Below are positions 1 through 10,797 of a stretch of DNA of 64,000 nucleotides, piece after piece. Numbering within the stretch: position 1 is the first letter of the stretch; each line of letters starts with the position of its first letter. The notes under the pieces are model-generated. The model was given only the letters and a program-made list of their open reading frames with translations, was not told the DNA's origin and did not search any database. The stretch comes from Bradyrhizobium barranii subsp. apii (GTDB taxonomy: Bacteria; Pseudomonadota; Alphaproteobacteria; Rhizobiales; Xanthobacteraceae), in the NCBI RefSeq assembly GCF_011516635.5, contig NZ_CP096255.1, forward strand, positions 1,302,001 to 1,366,000, given 5' to 3'. The position numbers were made by a program, and so were the translations under genes.

Positions 1-1085
<1,085 letters not shown>

Positions 1086-1112
1086 GGGCGCTCCTTTGCT
1101 GGCGCTACGTCC

Positions 1113-1652
1113 TCAGTTCTGGCACAGCGCGCTGGTGACGAAGGTATCGGTGCGGCAGTCATCCGGTTTGCGTTGCCGGCCCGGGATCAGAACCTTGGCC
1201 GAGCATTTCTCCGCGGAATCGGCGTTCAGGCTCTTGCCTTCCTTGTAGCCCTTGCTCTGGCAGAGCTGGTCGGCGGCTTGCTTGCAGTCGGGCGCGCCAT
1301 TCGACGAGGCGGGGCAGGCCATGCGCCCCGACACCATGGCCGACGGCGTCGCCAGCCGCGACAGGTCGTTCATGGTCTCGCTCGGGCTTTTGATCGGCGG
1401 CAGGATCGAGGGCAGCTTGTCGAACAGCTTGCCCATTTCGTTGATCAGTCCGGGATTTTCCTCGCGCGCCGGCGGCGACGAAGGAGCTGATGTCGAGGGC
1501 GGCGGCGCGGTCTGCGGTCCCTGCTCCTGCAAGCCGAGCGCCGGCGGCGCGGATTGCGGCCAGCCGGTGCCACCGGCACCAAGCAGGAGCGAAAGCACTG
1601 CAAATATCAGCGTCCCCGGTCGGAGGACCGGATTGCCGGATCGAACCATCAT
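1113..1652 (-). CDS. hypothetical secreted Pro-rich protein
   Basis: Encodes about 179 residues that I cannot assign to a named family. The N-terminus (MMVRSGNPVLRPG, then a Leu/Ala hydrophobic stretch ending near GWPQSA) looks like a signal peptide. Residues about 30-65 are rich in Pro, Ser and Gln. The C-terminal half has six Cys (ACPAS, DCKQ, LCQSKGY, KCSAK, DCRT, LCQN), suggesting a disulphide-bonded periplasmic domain. The frame stays open upstream into the neighbouring gene, so I placed the start at the Met pair before the signal peptide. It lies just upstream of aspA on the same strand. Confidence 0.65.
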   Translation of the reverse strand: MMVRSGNPVLRPGTLIFAVLSLLLGAGGTGWPQSAPPALGLQEQGPQTAPPPSTSAPSSPPAREENPGLINEMGKLFDKLPSILPPIKSPSETMNDLSRLATPSAMVSGRMACPASSNGAPDCKQAADQLCQSKGYKEGKSLNADSAEKCSAKVLIPGRQRKPDDCRTDTFVTSALCQN

Positions 1653-1699
1653 GACGGCAACCGTAGCCGAACCCGGCGCAGCGGCAAAGCGCGGGGTTA

Positions 1700-1774
1700 T
1701 TGAGCGAACATGATCTTTGCGGAGAACCGCTTCACACGTCGCGCTGACGCGGCCCTTCGGGGCCGGATCATGCT
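1700..1774. repeat. Bradyrhizobium-type dispersed repeat with inverted ends
   Basis: The spacer holds a partly palindromic sequence: 'catgatctttgcggagaacc' near 1709, then 'ggatcatgctcta' near 1765. From memory, very similar motifs recur hundreds of times between genes in Bradyrhizobium and Rhodopseudomonas. It lies directly after the stop codon of the DedA-like gene on the minus strand and could also act as a transcription end. Confidence 0.5.
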
Positions 1775-2356
1775 CTAGATCAGCTTGACCGCGACGACGA
1801 AGCCGAGCACCAGCACGGCGGCGCCGAGCGCCACCCAGAGACCGAGATGCTTCTCGATCCTGACGCGGATCCAGTCGCCATAGCGGTTGAGCAGGATCGC
1901 GACGATGAAGAAACGGCCGCCGCGCGCGACGATCGAGCACAGGATGAACAGGCCGATATTGTAACCGGCAAAGCCCGAGGTGATGGTGACGAGCTTGTAG
2001 GGGATCGGCGTCAGGCCCTTGAGCAGGATGATCACCGCGCCCCACTCCGCGTAGGAGGCGCGGAAGGCGTCGACCTTGTCGCCGAGGCCATAGACCTGGA
2101 TCAGCCAATGGCCGACCGAGTCAAACAGCAGCGCACCGATGGCGTAGCCCAGCAGACCGCCCACCACCGAGGTCGCGGTGCAGACCGCGGCGTAGAGCCA
2201 GGCGCGCTGCGGGCGCGCCAGCGACATCGGGATCAGCATCACATCCGGCGGGACCGGAAAGAAGGAGCTTTCTGCGAAAGCCACGGCTCCCATGATCCAG
2301 AGCGCGTAGGGCTTGTGGGCGGCGTCGATGCACCAGTCGTAGATACGTTTCAGCAT
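1775..2356 (-). CDS. DedA/YqaA-family membrane protein
   Basis: Integral membrane protein of about 193 residues of the SNARE-associated/DedA-like (YqaA) family, whose members are linked to envelope homeostasis and possibly lipid or ion flux. Visible family blocks are FAESSFFPVPPDVMLIP near residue 25, GYAIG near residue 65, and the LLKGLTPIPYKLVTITSGFAG motif with G-x-TPIPYK at about 115. Four to five hydrophobic segments are evident, ending in a C-terminal helix rich in Val/Leu. I chose the Met of MLKRIYDWC; an in-frame Met seven codons upstream (2377) is possible. It overlaps no neighbour and is followed by a dispersed repeat. Confidence 0.85.
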   Translation of the reverse strand: MLKRIYDWCIDAAHKPYALWIMGAVAFAESSFFPVPPDVMLIPMSLARPQRAWLYAAVCTATSVVGGLLGYAIGALLFDSVGHWLIQVYGLGDKVDAFRASYAEWGAVIILLKGLTPIPYKLVTITSGFAGYNIGLFILCSIVARGGRFFIVAILLNRYGDWIRVRIEKHLGLWVALGAAVLVLGFVVAVKLI

Positions 2357-2470
2357 GGCGCCGCGATGAAGCACCATGGGACGGATTTGTCCATCGCGAG
2401 TTTTGTGACGATTTGGCGTGATCTGGAACAGTGTGTCGCGGTTTTCCGAAAGATCGCGCGCAAACAACAA

Positions 2471-2512
2471 CCTAAAGCGCGATGACGCTTTGCTCCGGTT
2501 TCACCGCGCTTT
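2471..2512. repeat. short inverted repeat between hisE and the DedA-like gene
   Basis: The arms 'aaagcgcg' near 2474 and 'cgcgcttta' near 2504 are inverted copies around a short loop. This is the RPE-like type found between Bradyrhizobium genes, and it overlaps the 3' end of hisE. It may act as a bidirectional transcription end. Confidence 0.45.
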
Positions 2513-2915
2513 AGTGGCGCTTGCGCGAGACGCGCCCTTCCAGCGCGACAATTGGCCGCCTGGCGGCAACGCGCGGTGACGCGACTTTGGGCAGCTTCAT
2601 CGGCGACTTCGGCAGCTTCTCGGCAATGCCGAGCATGTCTTCCCGCCGCGCCATCTCGCGCCAGACATCCTCCGGGCGCACGCCGGCCGAAGCCCAGAGC
2701 ACCGTGAGATTGTAGAGCAGGTCGGCGCTTTCCCGGATCACGGCGTCGCTATCGCCATTGACCGCGTCGATGACGACCTCAATGGCTTCCTCGGCCAGTT
2801 TCTTCGCCATTTTGGATGGCCCACGCTGAAACAGCCGGGCGGTACGCGATGTTGCCGGATCAAGATCCTTGGCCGCGAGCACAGCCAGATATAGCCGCTC
2901 AAGCGAATCACTCAT
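2511..2915 (-). CDS. hisE: phosphoribosyl-ATP diphosphatase
   Basis: Hydrolyses phosphoribosyl-ATP to phosphoribosyl-AMP in the second step of histidine biosynthesis. The 134-residue product has the MazG-like HisE core: LERLYLAVLAAKD, then KMAKKLAEEAIEVVIDAVNGD, then ESADLLYNLTVLW, with the metal-binding Glu cluster EEAIE and ESAD. The C-terminal tail (about residues 100-134) is basic and Pro-rich and longer than in minimal HisE proteins. The start at MSDSLERL is preferred; an in-frame Met three codons upstream (2924) is possible. It stands alone here, away from the other his genes, so regulation with the main his operon is not evident. Confidence 0.9.
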   Translation of the reverse strand: MSDSLERLYLAVLAAKDLDPATSRTARLFQRGPSKMAKKLAEEAIEVVIDAVNGDSDAVIRESADLLYNLTVLWASAGVRPEDVWREMARREDMLGIAEKLPKSPMKLPKVASPRVAARRPIVALEGRVSRKRH

Positions 2916-3048
2916 GGTACTCAAAACTACCCTAAACCACTGGCGAGCGCGTTAACGCGCAGGGTTAAAAGCGAAAAACAGGCCGCCGCGGCAAGCGCGA
3001 CGGCCCGTTGTGGTCAAGACTTGGTAGCCAAGGATTTGGTAGCCAAGG

Positions 3049-3429
3049 CTAGTAGCAGTTCTGCATGTAGCCCTGGCCACAGAGCTCCGACGGAGCCGTG
3101 CCGCCATAGCGCTGATATTGGTAGTTCGGGCCCGGGCCGTAGTAAGGACCGTAGGCGGGGCCACTGTAATAGGCAGGGCCGCCGTAATAGCCATAACCCG
3201 GACCCGGACCGTAATCATAAGCGTAGGCGTCACGGGTCGCCGCGATCGCAAGGCCGGTGCCAACGATGCCGGCGATGGCCGCAGCAGCCGCTACGCCGCC
3301 ACCACCACCGCCATGCCAGTGGCGGCCGCCTGCGTATGAGGCGGTCGGGGCGACCGCGGTCAGCGCCAGCACCGCGGCGGTGGCAAACACGGCCTTGCGG
3401 CCGGCAAATCTCGAAAATCGGTCAAACAT
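3049..3429 (-). CDS. secreted Gly/Tyr-rich protein
   Basis: A 126-residue exported protein without a recognised function. The N-terminus (MFDRFSRFAGRKAVFATAAVLAL...TASYAGG) is a clear signal peptide. The mature part starts with a His/Gly-rich stretch (HWHGGGGGG), continues with an Ala-rich hydrophobic segment, and then has Tyr-Gly-Pro repeats of the type YYGGPAY/YYSGPAY/YGPYYGPG. It ends with SELCGQGYMQNCY, a two-Cys tail. Such proteins are common in Bradyrhizobium and are probably periplasmic or surface exposed. The substrate-binding protein gene begins about 230 bp away on the other strand. Confidence 0.7.
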   Translation of the reverse strand: MFDRFSRFAGRKAVFATAAVLALTAVAPTASYAGGRHWHGGGGGGVAAAAAIAGIVGTGLAIAATRDAYAYDYGPGPGYGYYGGPAYYSGPAYGPYYGPGPNYQYQRYGGTAPSELCGQGYMQNCY

Positions 3430-3656
3430 GTCCTGGACCCTCCTTGGGACCTCGAATAGTGCCTGACGACAGGCTCATGTCTTTCAAACACCCGCAGCCC
3501 ATGTTGGGTTCCCGAACCCCAACAGAAGCTGAACGGGGTTGCGTGATCATGACGCAACCCCCGCTCATCCGCCGTTCATGTTGGCGCGCGCAGGCTCGTC
3601 GCTGGCCGGCGCTGCGAGCGTCACGAAACCACAACAATGCGGGACCGGCGCGCCTG

Positions 3657-4706
3657 ATGTTTGCATTCAAGACGATCGCCCTTCGCGGCCTGCTGGCCAT
3701 TGCAATCTCGCTTGCCGCGCTGGCTGCGCGCGACGTCAGCGCGGCCGAGACTGCTGCGCCGTCCACTGCGATCCACTTCACATTCGATCGTCCCGTCGAT
3801 GCGAGCATGGCGCCGTTCTTCCTCGCCGCGAAGGACGGCAATTTCGGCACCGAGCGTCTCAACGTGTCCTTCAAGAGCTCAGCCGGATCGCCGGAGGCGC
3901 TCGCGCGCGTCGCCAAGGGCGACAGCGAGCTCGCGCTCGTCGACATCAACGAGCTGATCCGCTTTCGCGACAAGGACGATGCCGCGCCGATCAAAGCCGT
4001 GTTCGTGTTGTTCAATCGCGCGCCTTACGCGATCGTCGCGCGCAGGAGCCGCGGCATTCACTTGCTGCCCGACCTCGACGGCAAGACCGTCGGCGTCGCC
4101 GACGGCGATCTGTCGATGCGGCTGTGGCCGGCGCTGGCGCAGCAGAACGGCATCAACGCGTCGCAAGTGAAATTCCACAAGATCAGCGCCGCGGTCCGCG
4201 AGCCGCTCCTCTCCGCGGGCCAGGTCGATGCCGTCGCCGGCTTCAGCTATCTCTCGGCGGTGAACCTGCGCGACCGCGGCGTGCCCGGCGGCGATCTCGT
4301 GGTACTCCGCTATGCCGACTATGGCTGCGAGGCCTACGGCTTCGCCGTGGTGGCCAACCCCGCTTTCGCCGCCGCGAAGCCCGACGCCGTGAAGGGGTTC
4401 GTCCGCGCACTGATCGCCGGCGTCAACGCGACCATCAAAGAGCCGGCCCGTGCGGCGGACGAAGCCACGAGCCGGATCGACGACGGCGACCGCGATCTCG
4501 AGCGGGAACGCCTTCGCAGCGTGCTCATCGACAACATCCTGACCGACGAGGTCAAACGCAACGGCCTCGGCGGCATCGACCCGGCGCGCCTGGACCGCTC
4601 GATCGACCAGATCGCGCAGGATTTCAAATTCCGCAAACGGCCAGCGGCCGGCGATATCTTCGACGACCGGTTCCTGCCGCCGGTCGCGGGACGGCTGATC
4701 AACTGA
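3657..4706 (+). CDS. ABC transporter substrate-binding protein (NMT1/THI5-like)
   Basis: Periplasmic solute-binding protein of 349 residues, similar to the NMT1/THI5-like and SsuA/TauA families. The signal peptide is MFAFKTIALRGLLAIAISLA, ending near DVSAAE. The core follows the family pattern: FDRPVDASMAPFFLAAKDGNF, SSAGSPEALARVAKGDSELALVD, DLDGKTVGVADGD, and the hinge region around VDAVAGFSYL. The frame is open 5' of this ATG, but the signal peptide places the true start here. No permease or ATPase gene of the same system is adjacent, so it is an orphan binding protein and its ligand is unknown. Confidence 0.8.
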   Translation: MFAFKTIALRGLLAIAISLAALAARDVSAAETAAPSTAIHFTFDRPVDASMAPFFLAAKDGNFGTERLNVSFKSSAGSPEALARVAKGDSELALVDINELIRFRDKDDAAPIKAVFVLFNRAPYAIVARRSRGIHLLPDLDGKTVGVADGDLSMRLWPALAQQNGINASQVKFHKISAAVREPLLSAGQVDAVAGFSYLSAVNLRDRGVPGGDLVVLRYADYGCEAYGFAVVANPAFAAAKPDAVKGFVRALIAGVNATIKEPARAADEATSRIDDGDRDLERERLRSVLIDNILTDEVKRNGLGGIDPARLDRSIDQIAQDFKFRKRPAAGDIFDDRFLPPVAGRLIN

Positions 4707-4796
4707 GCAAAACCCGCAGCTTCCGCTGTATCTCGCGAGCGACCCTGATTAGAATGTGGGCTCACATCGTTTCGTCCGCCCGAGTTCGTCCCTCGC

Positions 4797-6593
4797 ATGC
4801 CCATCCTCCGTCTCTACACCCGCGTTCTCGAACTGCTCGGCAAGGAGGCGCGGCTGGGCTGGTTGCTGGCGTTTGCCAATCTGCTGCTGGCGGCCTCGCA
4901 GTTCGCGGAACCCGTGCTGTTCGGCCGGATCGTCGACGTGCTCTCCGGCAAGGCGGTCGCCGGATCGAACTCGGCCTGGCCGTTTTTGATGGCCTGGGTG
5001 GCGTTCGGGCTGTTCACCATCGGCTGCAGCGCGATCGTGGCGTTGCAAGCCGACCGCCTCTCGCACCGCCAGCGCCAGGCGGTGCTGACCGACTATTTCG
5101 AGCATATTCTGCAACTGCCGCTGACCTTCCACTCAGGCACCCATTCGGGCCGGCTGATGAAGGTGATGCTCAACGGCACCGATGCGCTGTGGCGGTTGTG
5201 GCTCGGCTTCTTCCGCGAGCACTTTGCCGCGATCCTGTCGGTCGTGGTGCTGCTGCCATTGTCGCTCTACCTGAACTGGCGGCTCGCGGTCCTGCTGTTC
5301 GTGCTCTGCGTCGTCTTCACCGCGCTGACGACCTTCGTCGTGCGCCGGACCTTCGGCATGCAGATGCAGGTCGAGGAGCACTACAGCGAGCTCTCCGCGC
5401 GCGCCTCCGACGCGCTCGGCAACGTCGCTCTGGTGCAGAGTTTTGTGCGCGTCGAATCCGAGGTGAAGGGCTTGCGCTCCGTCGCTGATGACCTGCTCGC
5501 GGCGCAGATGCCGGTGCTGTCGTGGTGGGCGCTCGTCACCGTCATCACGCGCGCCTCCACCACGATCACGGTGCTCGCGATCTTCACGCTCGGCATCGCG
5601 CTGCACGACCAGGGGCTGACCTCCGTCGGCGAGATCGTGATGTTCGTGAGCTTCGCGACGATGCTGATCCAGAAGCTCGAGCAGGTCGTGAGCTTCATCA
5701 ACAACGTGTTCATGGAAGCCCCGCGCCTGCGCGAGTTCTTCAACGTGCTCGATGCCGTGCCCGCGGTCCACGACCGCCCCGACGCGATCGATGCGGGACG
5801 GCTCTCCGGCCTCGTCGAATTCAACGACGTCACCTTCTCCTATGACGGCAAGCGGCCGGCGGTCGAGGACCTCTCCTTCACCGCGCTGCCCGGCCAGACC
5901 ATCGCGCTGGTCGGCGCGACCGGCGCCGGCAAGTCGACCGCGATCGCGCTTCTGCATCGCGCCTTCGATCCGCAGTCGGGCTTCATCAGGATCGACGGCA
6001 TGGACGTCCGCGGCGTGACGCTGACCTCGCTGCGCCGGAACATCGGCGTGGTGTTCCAGGAGGCGCTGCTGTTCAACCGCTCGATCGCGGAGAATTTGCA
6101 CGTCGGCAAGCCGGATGCGACCGAAGCCGAGATGCGCAAGGCCGCGGAGCGCGCGCAGGCGCTCGAATTCATCGAGCGCAGCGGCGGCTTCGAGACCAAT
6201 GCCGGCGAGCGCGGCCGCATGCTCTCCGGCGGCGAGCGCCAGCGGCTGTCGATCGCCCGCGCGCTGCTGAAGGATCCGCCGATCCTGATCCTGGACGAGG
6301 CCACCAGCGCGCTCGACGCCGTCACCGAGGCCAAGGTGAACGCCGCTCTCGACGAAGTGATGAAGGGACGCACCACGTTCGTGATCGCCCACCGTCTCTC
6401 CACCATCCGGAATGCCACGAGGATCCTGGTGTTCGAGAACGGCCGCGTGATCGAAAGCGGAACTTTCGATGAACTCGTGGCCAAAGGCGGCCATTTTGCC
6501 GAACTCGCCAGGGCCCAGTTCATGGTTCAGGAAAATGCACGGGCCAGCGTGACGGCCGCTGAGGCTGCGGCGACTGCGGTCAAGTCCCCATAG
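4797..6593 (+). CDS. ndvA: cyclic beta-1,2-glucan ABC exporter (NdvA/ChvA-like), ATPase-permease fusion
   Basis: A 598-residue half transporter: about six N-terminal transmembrane helices (to about residue 300), then a nucleotide-binding domain. Walker A is [10 protein letters not shown] (about residue 372), the signature is [15 protein letters not shown], Walker B is [12 protein letters not shown], and the switch His lies in IAHRLST. The N-terminus ([20 protein letters not shown], then [16 protein letters not shown]) matches the rhizobial NdvA/ChvA family, which exports cyclic glucans needed for hypoosmotic adaptation and nodule invasion. No glucan synthase (ndvB/ndvC) lies next to it. The substrate assignment rests on family resemblance. 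Confidence 0.85.
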   Translation: MPILRLYTRVLELLGKEARLGWLLAFANLLLAASQFAEPVLFGRIVDVLSGKAVAGSNSAWPFLMAWVAFGLFTIGCSAIVALQADRLSHRQRQAVLTDYFEHILQLPLTFHSGTHSGRLMKVMLNGTDALWRLWLGFFREHFAAILSVVVLLPLSLYLNWRLAVLLFVLCVVFTALTTFVVRRTFGMQMQVEEHYSELSARASDALGNVALVQSFVRVESEVKGLRSVADDLLAAQMPVLSWWALVTVITRASTTITVLAIFTLGIALHDQGLTSVGEIVMFVSFATMLIQKLEQVVSFINNVFMEAPRLREFFNVLDAVPAVHDRPDAIDAGRLSGLVEFNDVTFSYDGKRPAVEDLSFTALPGQTIALVGATGAGKSTAIALLHRAFDPQSGFIRIDGMDVRGVTLTSLRRNIGVVFQEALLFNRSIAENLHVGKPDATEAEMRKAAERAQALEFIERSGGFETNAGERGRMLSGGERQRLSIARALLKDPPILILDEATSALDAVTEAKVNAALDEVMKGRTTFVIAHRLSTIRNATRILVFENGRVIESGTFDELVAKGGHFAELARAQFMVQENARASVTAAEAAATAVKSP

Positions 6594-6769
6594 CATCGTC
6601 GAAATTCGGCCTATTTCATCACGGAATACCCGGCCGAAACCCCTATTCTCGACGCACGAGCCGGTATAGGTTTGCGACGCCGCAAGCGGCGGCGCCGGAT
6701 TTCAGAACCGAACATCAGATCACGAGAGCCGACCGGAACCGGCGGGTCTCCAAGGACCGGAATCGGATA

Positions 6770-8239
6770 GTGCACGCCCTTCGCCCGCTGCTTCGCAAGT
6801 CCCTGTTCAACCTGTTCGCCGCGGCCCTCGCATCCGCGGTGCTGCTTGCGCCGCGCACGGCCAGCGCCGAAGCACTGCTGCTGATCGAAGCCGACAGCGG
6901 CAAGGTGCTGCAGGCCGAGAACGCGACCATCCCGTGGTATCCGGCCTCCGTCACCAAAATCATGACGGCCTACGTGACGCTGAAGGCGGTGAAGGACGGC
7001 AGGCTCACGCTCGACACGCTGATCACGGTGTCGCCGACGGCGGCTTCGCAATCGCCGTCGAAGATGGGGTTCCGTCCGGGAACGCAGCTCACCGTCGACA
7101 ACGCGCTGAAGATGATGATGGTGAAGTCGGCGAACGACATGGCCGTGGTGCTTGCCGAAGGCGTCGGCGGCTCGATCGACGGCTTCTCGGCGATGATGAA
7201 CGACACCGCGCAGAAGCTCGGCATGACGCAGACGAGCTACGTCAATCCGAACGGCCTGCCCGCTGACGGCCAGATCACGTCCGCGCGCGACCTCGGCATT
7301 CTCGCGCGCTCGTTCTTGCGCGACCTGCCGGAATACGAATATTTCGTGCACATCCCGGCAATCCGCTTCGGCAAGCGCGTCACCGGCAATTTCAACAAGC
7401 TGATCGGCCGCTACCCCGGGGCCGACGGCTTCAAGACCGGCTTCATCTGCGCCTCCGGCTACAATCTCGTGGCGTCGGCCACGCGCAACGGACGACGGCT
7501 GATCGCCGTCGTGCTCGGCGCCAACTCCGGCACTGCGCGTGCGGTGAAGGCGGCGCAGCTGCTCGAACGCGGCTTCAGCCAGGACAATCTCACCTGGCTC
7601 CGCCCCTCGCTCGGCACCGTCGACAAGCTGGTGCCGGTCGACGCTTCGCCGCCGAACCTGCGCGAGGACATGTGCGGCGGTCATCGCAAGCGGCCGGCCA
7701 GCGACGATGACGACGCACTGATCGCCGCCAATGGCGGCACCTCCGGATCGGCCTCCGCCACCGGCGGCGAAGCCCAGGTCACCTTCTTTACCGCGGGCCT
7801 TCAGCCGCCCCTGATGAAGGCCTCCGAGCTGATGGCCTCCGCCCCCGCTGCGGCCGAGCCCGTGCTGGTCTATACCGGCCCGACCCGCACCGGCACCGCC
7901 CTGATCGCGGCGGTCGCGGCCGATGCCGACCAGCAGGCCACGCCAAAGCCGCGTGGCAAGAAGTCGCGCGTCGCCAGGAAGCCCGACGCGGCCGACAAGC
8001 CAGCCGACAAGCCGAAGGATGCCAAGACGGCGGCGGCAAAGCCGGATGCCGCCAAGCCTGACGCCAAAAGCGATACCAAGTCCGCGGCGAAGCCGGCCGG
8101 GACCAAGCATGCCGCGGCCAAGCACGGTGCGGCGGCGAAACCCGCCGAGAAGCCTTCGGCAAGCGGCGATCAGGCGGCCAAGCCCGCCAAGCCCAAGGCG
8201 GCGACCAAGCCCGCCGCCAAGCCGGCCAACAACAGTTAA
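6770..8239 (+). CDS. D-alanyl-D-alanine carboxypeptidase (PBP5/6 type) with Ala/Lys-rich tail
   Basis: Periplasmic serine peptidase that trims the terminal D-Ala from peptidoglycan stem peptides. A GTG start gives a 489-residue protein with a signal peptide (ending near TASAEA). The active-site motifs are complete: SxxK is SVTK in YPASVTKIMTAYV, SxN is SAND, and KTG is in FKTGFICASGYN. After about residue 270 comes a long non-catalytic extension, from about residue 385 very rich in Lys, Ala and Pro (repeats of the type AAKPDAAKP). That tail is probably disordered and could bind the cell wall. Confidence 0.92.
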   Translation: MHALRPLLRKSLFNLFAAALASAVLLAPRTASAEALLLIEADSGKVLQAENATIPWYPASVTKIMTAYVTLKAVKDGRLTLDTLITVSPTAASQSPSKMGFRPGTQLTVDNALKMMMVKSANDMAVVLAEGVGGSIDGFSAMMNDTAQKLGMTQTSYVNPNGLPADGQITSARDLGILARSFLRDLPEYEYFVHIPAIRFGKRVTGNFNKLIGRYPGADGFKTGFICASGYNLVASATRNGRRLIAVVLGANSGTARAVKAAQLLERGFSQDNLTWLRPSLGTVDKLVPVDASPPNLREDMCGGHRKRPASDDDDALIAANGGTSGSASATGGEAQVTFFTAGLQPPLMKASELMASAPAAAEPVLVYTGPTRTGTALIAAVAADADQQATPKPRGKKSRVARKPDAADKPADKPKDAKTAAAKPDAAKPDAKSDTKSAAKPAGTKHAAAKHGAAAKPAEKPSASGDQAAKPAKPKAATKPAAKPANNS

Positions 8240-8430
8240 CGGCACCCATCGCAAGCCGCGCCCGCGCTTCGCACCTGCGGCAGAACGGCTTGCGACAATT
8301 CCAGTAGCCACTCCCGGACCTTTGTCCTAAGCCTCGACCGGCTTGCCACCCGTTCCGGCAGGCTCGATACTGGCCGCAATGAGGCAAGCCCGAGACACAA
8401 CGGGCTCTGGTAAATTGAGGGGAGTTTTCC

Positions 8431-10116
8431 ATGGAGCGCATCTGGCTCAAGCAATATCCGCCCGGCGTGCCTGCTGATATCGAGCCGACCCAATACGCAT
8501 CGCTGGTCGACCTTCTGGAGGAGAGCTTCGCCAAGTTCGCCGACCGCAAGGCATTCATCTGTATGGACAAGGCGATCAGCTATCGCGACCTCGACCAGAT
8601 GTCGCTGGCGCTCGCCGCTTATTTGCAAGGCCGCGGCCTGCAACGTGGCGCTCGCGTCGCGATCATGATGCCGAACGTGCTGCAATATCCGGTCGCGACC
8701 GCTGCCGTGCTGCGCGCCGGTTTCGCGGTGGTCAACGTCAACCCGCTCTACACGCCGCGCGAGCTCGAGCATCAGCTCAAGGATTCCGGCGCCGAAGCCA
8801 TCATCGTGCTGGAGAATTTTGCCCACACGGTCGAGCAGGTGATCGCGAAGACACAAGTCAAGCATGTCATCGTCGGCAGCATGGGCGACCTGCTCGGCTT
8901 CAAGGGCGTGATCGTCAACCTCGTCGTCCGCCGCGTCAAGAAGATGGTGCCGGCCTGGTCGCTGCCGGGCGCGGTGTCCTTCAACGACGCGGTATCGGCC
9001 GGCCGCGGCCTGACGTTCAACAAGCCGAAGCTGTCGCCGGGCGACGTCGCCTTCCTGCAATATACCGGCGGCACCACCGGCGTCTCCAAGGGCGCCACCC
9101 TGCTCCACCGCAACATCGTCGCCAACGTCCTGCAGAACGACGCCTGGCTCCAGCCGGCGCTCGCCGCACCTCCGCATGTCGATCAGCTCATGATCGTCTG
9201 CGCGCTGCCGCTCTATCACATCTTCGCGCTGACGGCCTGCTACCTGCTCGCGGTGCGCGCCGGCGGCTGCAATCTGCTGATCCCCAATCCGCGCGACATC
9301 GCGGGCTTCGTCAAGGAGCTGGCGAAGTACCAGGTCAACAGCTTCCCGGCCGTGAACACGCTCTACAACGGCTTGATGCACCATCCCGACTTCAAGAAGC
9401 TCGACTTCTCCAAGTTGAAGATCTCGAACGGCGGCGGCATGGCGGTGCAGCGCCCCGTTGCCGAGCAGTGGAAGGCGGTGACCGGCTGCTTCATCGCCGA
9501 AGGCTACGGCCTGTCGGAGACCTCGCCGACGCTGACCTGCAATCCCGCGACCACGACCGAGTTCTCGGGATCGATCGGCATCCCCGTGCCTTCGACCTGG
9601 ATCTCGATCCGCGACGACGACGGCAACGAAGTCCCGCTCGGCCAGCCCGGCGAGATCTGCGCCAAGGGCCCGCAGGTGATGTCGGGCTACTGGAACAGGC
9701 CGGAAGAGACCGACAAGGTGATGACCGCCGACGGCTATTTCCGCACCGGCGACATCGGCGTGATGGACGAGAAGGGCTACACCAAGATCGTCGACCGCAA
9801 GAAGGACATGATCCTGGTCTCGGGCTTCAACGTCTATCCGAACGAGATCGAGGAAGTGATCGCGAGCAATCCGGGCGTGCTCGAATGCGCCGTGATCGGC
9901 ATCCCCGATTCCAAGTCGGGCGAGGCGGTGAAGGCGTTCGTGGTGAAGAAGGATCCCAACCTCACCGCGGAAGCCGTGATCAAGTTCTGTCAGGAGCAGC
10001 TCACCGGCTACAAGGTGCCCAAGCACATCGAATTCCGCACCGACCTGCCGAAGACCAATGTCGGCAAGATCCTGCGCCGGCAGCTCCGCGACGAGAAGAA
10101 GGCGGAGGCGGCGTAA
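8431..10116 (+). CDS. fadD: long-chain fatty-acid--CoA ligase
   Basis: Activates fatty acids to acyl-CoA through an acyl-adenylate. The 561-residue sequence contains the AMP-binding motif YTGGTTGVSKGA (about residue 210), the EGYGLSETSP block, GYFRTGD, DRKKDMILVSGFNVYP, and the C-terminal catalytic Lys in NVGKILRR. The start MERIWLKQYPPGVP is typical for the family and is preceded by 'gagggga'. The protein is full length with no lesions. A gene for a DUF924 protein follows about 30 bp later on the same strand and may be co-transcribed. Confidence 0.93.
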   Translation: MERIWLKQYPPGVPADIEPTQYASLVDLLEESFAKFADRKAFICMDKAISYRDLDQMSLALAAYLQGRGLQRGARVAIMMPNVLQYPVATAAVLRAGFAVVNVNPLYTPRELEHQLKDSGAEAIIVLENFAHTVEQVIAKTQVKHVIVGSMGDLLGFKGVIVNLVVRRVKKMVPAWSLPGAVSFNDAVSAGRGLTFNKPKLSPGDVAFLQYTGGTTGVSKGATLLHRNIVANVLQNDAWLQPALAAPPHVDQLMIVCALPLYHIFALTACYLLAVRAGGCNLLIPNPRDIAGFVKELAKYQVNSFPAVNTLYNGLMHHPDFKKLDFSKLKISNGGGMAVQRPVAEQWKAVTGCFIAEGYGLSETSPTLTCNPATTTEFSGSIGIPVPSTWISIRDDDGNEVPLGQPGEICAKGPQVMSGYWNRPEETDKVMTADGYFRTGDIGVMDEKGYTKIVDRKKDMILVSGFNVYPNEIEEVIASNPGVLECAVIGIPDSKSGEAVKAFVVKKDPNLTAEAVIKFCQEQLTGYKVPKHIEFRTDLPKTNVGKILRRQLRDEKKAEAA

Positions 10117-10146
10117 GCCGCGCCTTGGTTCATGACTCTTGGGTTC

Positions 10147-10701
10147 ATGACTGACGGCGGCGACATCACGCCATCAGGCATTCTCGCCTTCTGGCGCGAG
10201 GCCGGCCGCGAGCGCTGGTACAAGCGCAGCAACGCTTTCGACGCGGAGGTCAGGCGTCGCTTTCTTCCGCTATGGAAGCGGGCGACCGCCGGCGAGCTGG
10301 CCTCCTGGGAAGAAAGCGACAAGGGCGCGCTTGCGCTCGTCATCGCGCTCGACCAGTTTCCCCGCAACATGTTTCGCGGCACGCCGGAAGCCTTTGCCAG
10401 CGACGCGCCGGCGCGCGACGTCGCCCGACGCGCCATCGCGCGGGGCGTCGATCGCAGGATCGATCCCATCCTGCTCGAATTCATCTATTTGCCCTTCATG
10501 CATTCCGAGCACCTGCCCGACCAGCTGCATTGCGTCGCGCTGTTTCAGAACACCGACAATGCCGAGAACCTGAAATACGCGCGGGAGCACGCCGACATCA
10601 TCCAGCGGTTCGGCCGCTTTCCCCACCGCAACCGCCTGCTCGACCGCGCCACCACCGAGGAAGAACAGGCCTTCCTCGACGGCGGCGGTTTTGCCGGCTG
10701 A
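10147..10701 (+). CDS. DUF924 family protein
   Basis: A 184-residue cytoplasmic protein of the DUF924 family, which folds as a TPR-like helical domain and has no established reaction. Family marks are ILAFWREAGRERWY at the N-terminus, ALVIALDQFPRNMFRGTP near residue 70, FIYLPFMHSEHL near 115, and FGRFPHRNRLLDRATTEEE near 155. I took the ATG of MTDGGDITP; an ATG five codons upstream (10132) is also in frame. It follows fadD closely. Confidence 0.85.
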   Translation: MTDGGDITPSGILAFWREAGRERWYKRSNAFDAEVRRRFLPLWKRATAGELASWEESDKGALALVIALDQFPRNMFRGTPEAFASDAPARDVARRAIARGVDRRIDPILLEFIYLPFMHSEHLPDQLHCVALFQNTDNAENLKYAREHADIIQRFGRFPHRNRLLDRATTEEEQAFLDGGGFAG

Positions 10702-10797
10702 TGACATAACGGTGAAGGACCGCGACCCTCGCCGCTAATGTTGTGCAGCGCCGCCGCACGGTCTAAAAAGCGGGACCGATTTTCAGGGAGACTGACG

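Noticed and set aside
6611..8311. 566-residue minus-strand frame opposite the carboxypeptidase gene
   Set aside because: Antisense of an Ala/Lys-rich coding region, which gives Arg/Gly-rich shadow frames.
8236..10026. 596-residue minus-strand frame opposite fadD
   Set aside because: Mirror of a well-conserved gene; no family similarity.
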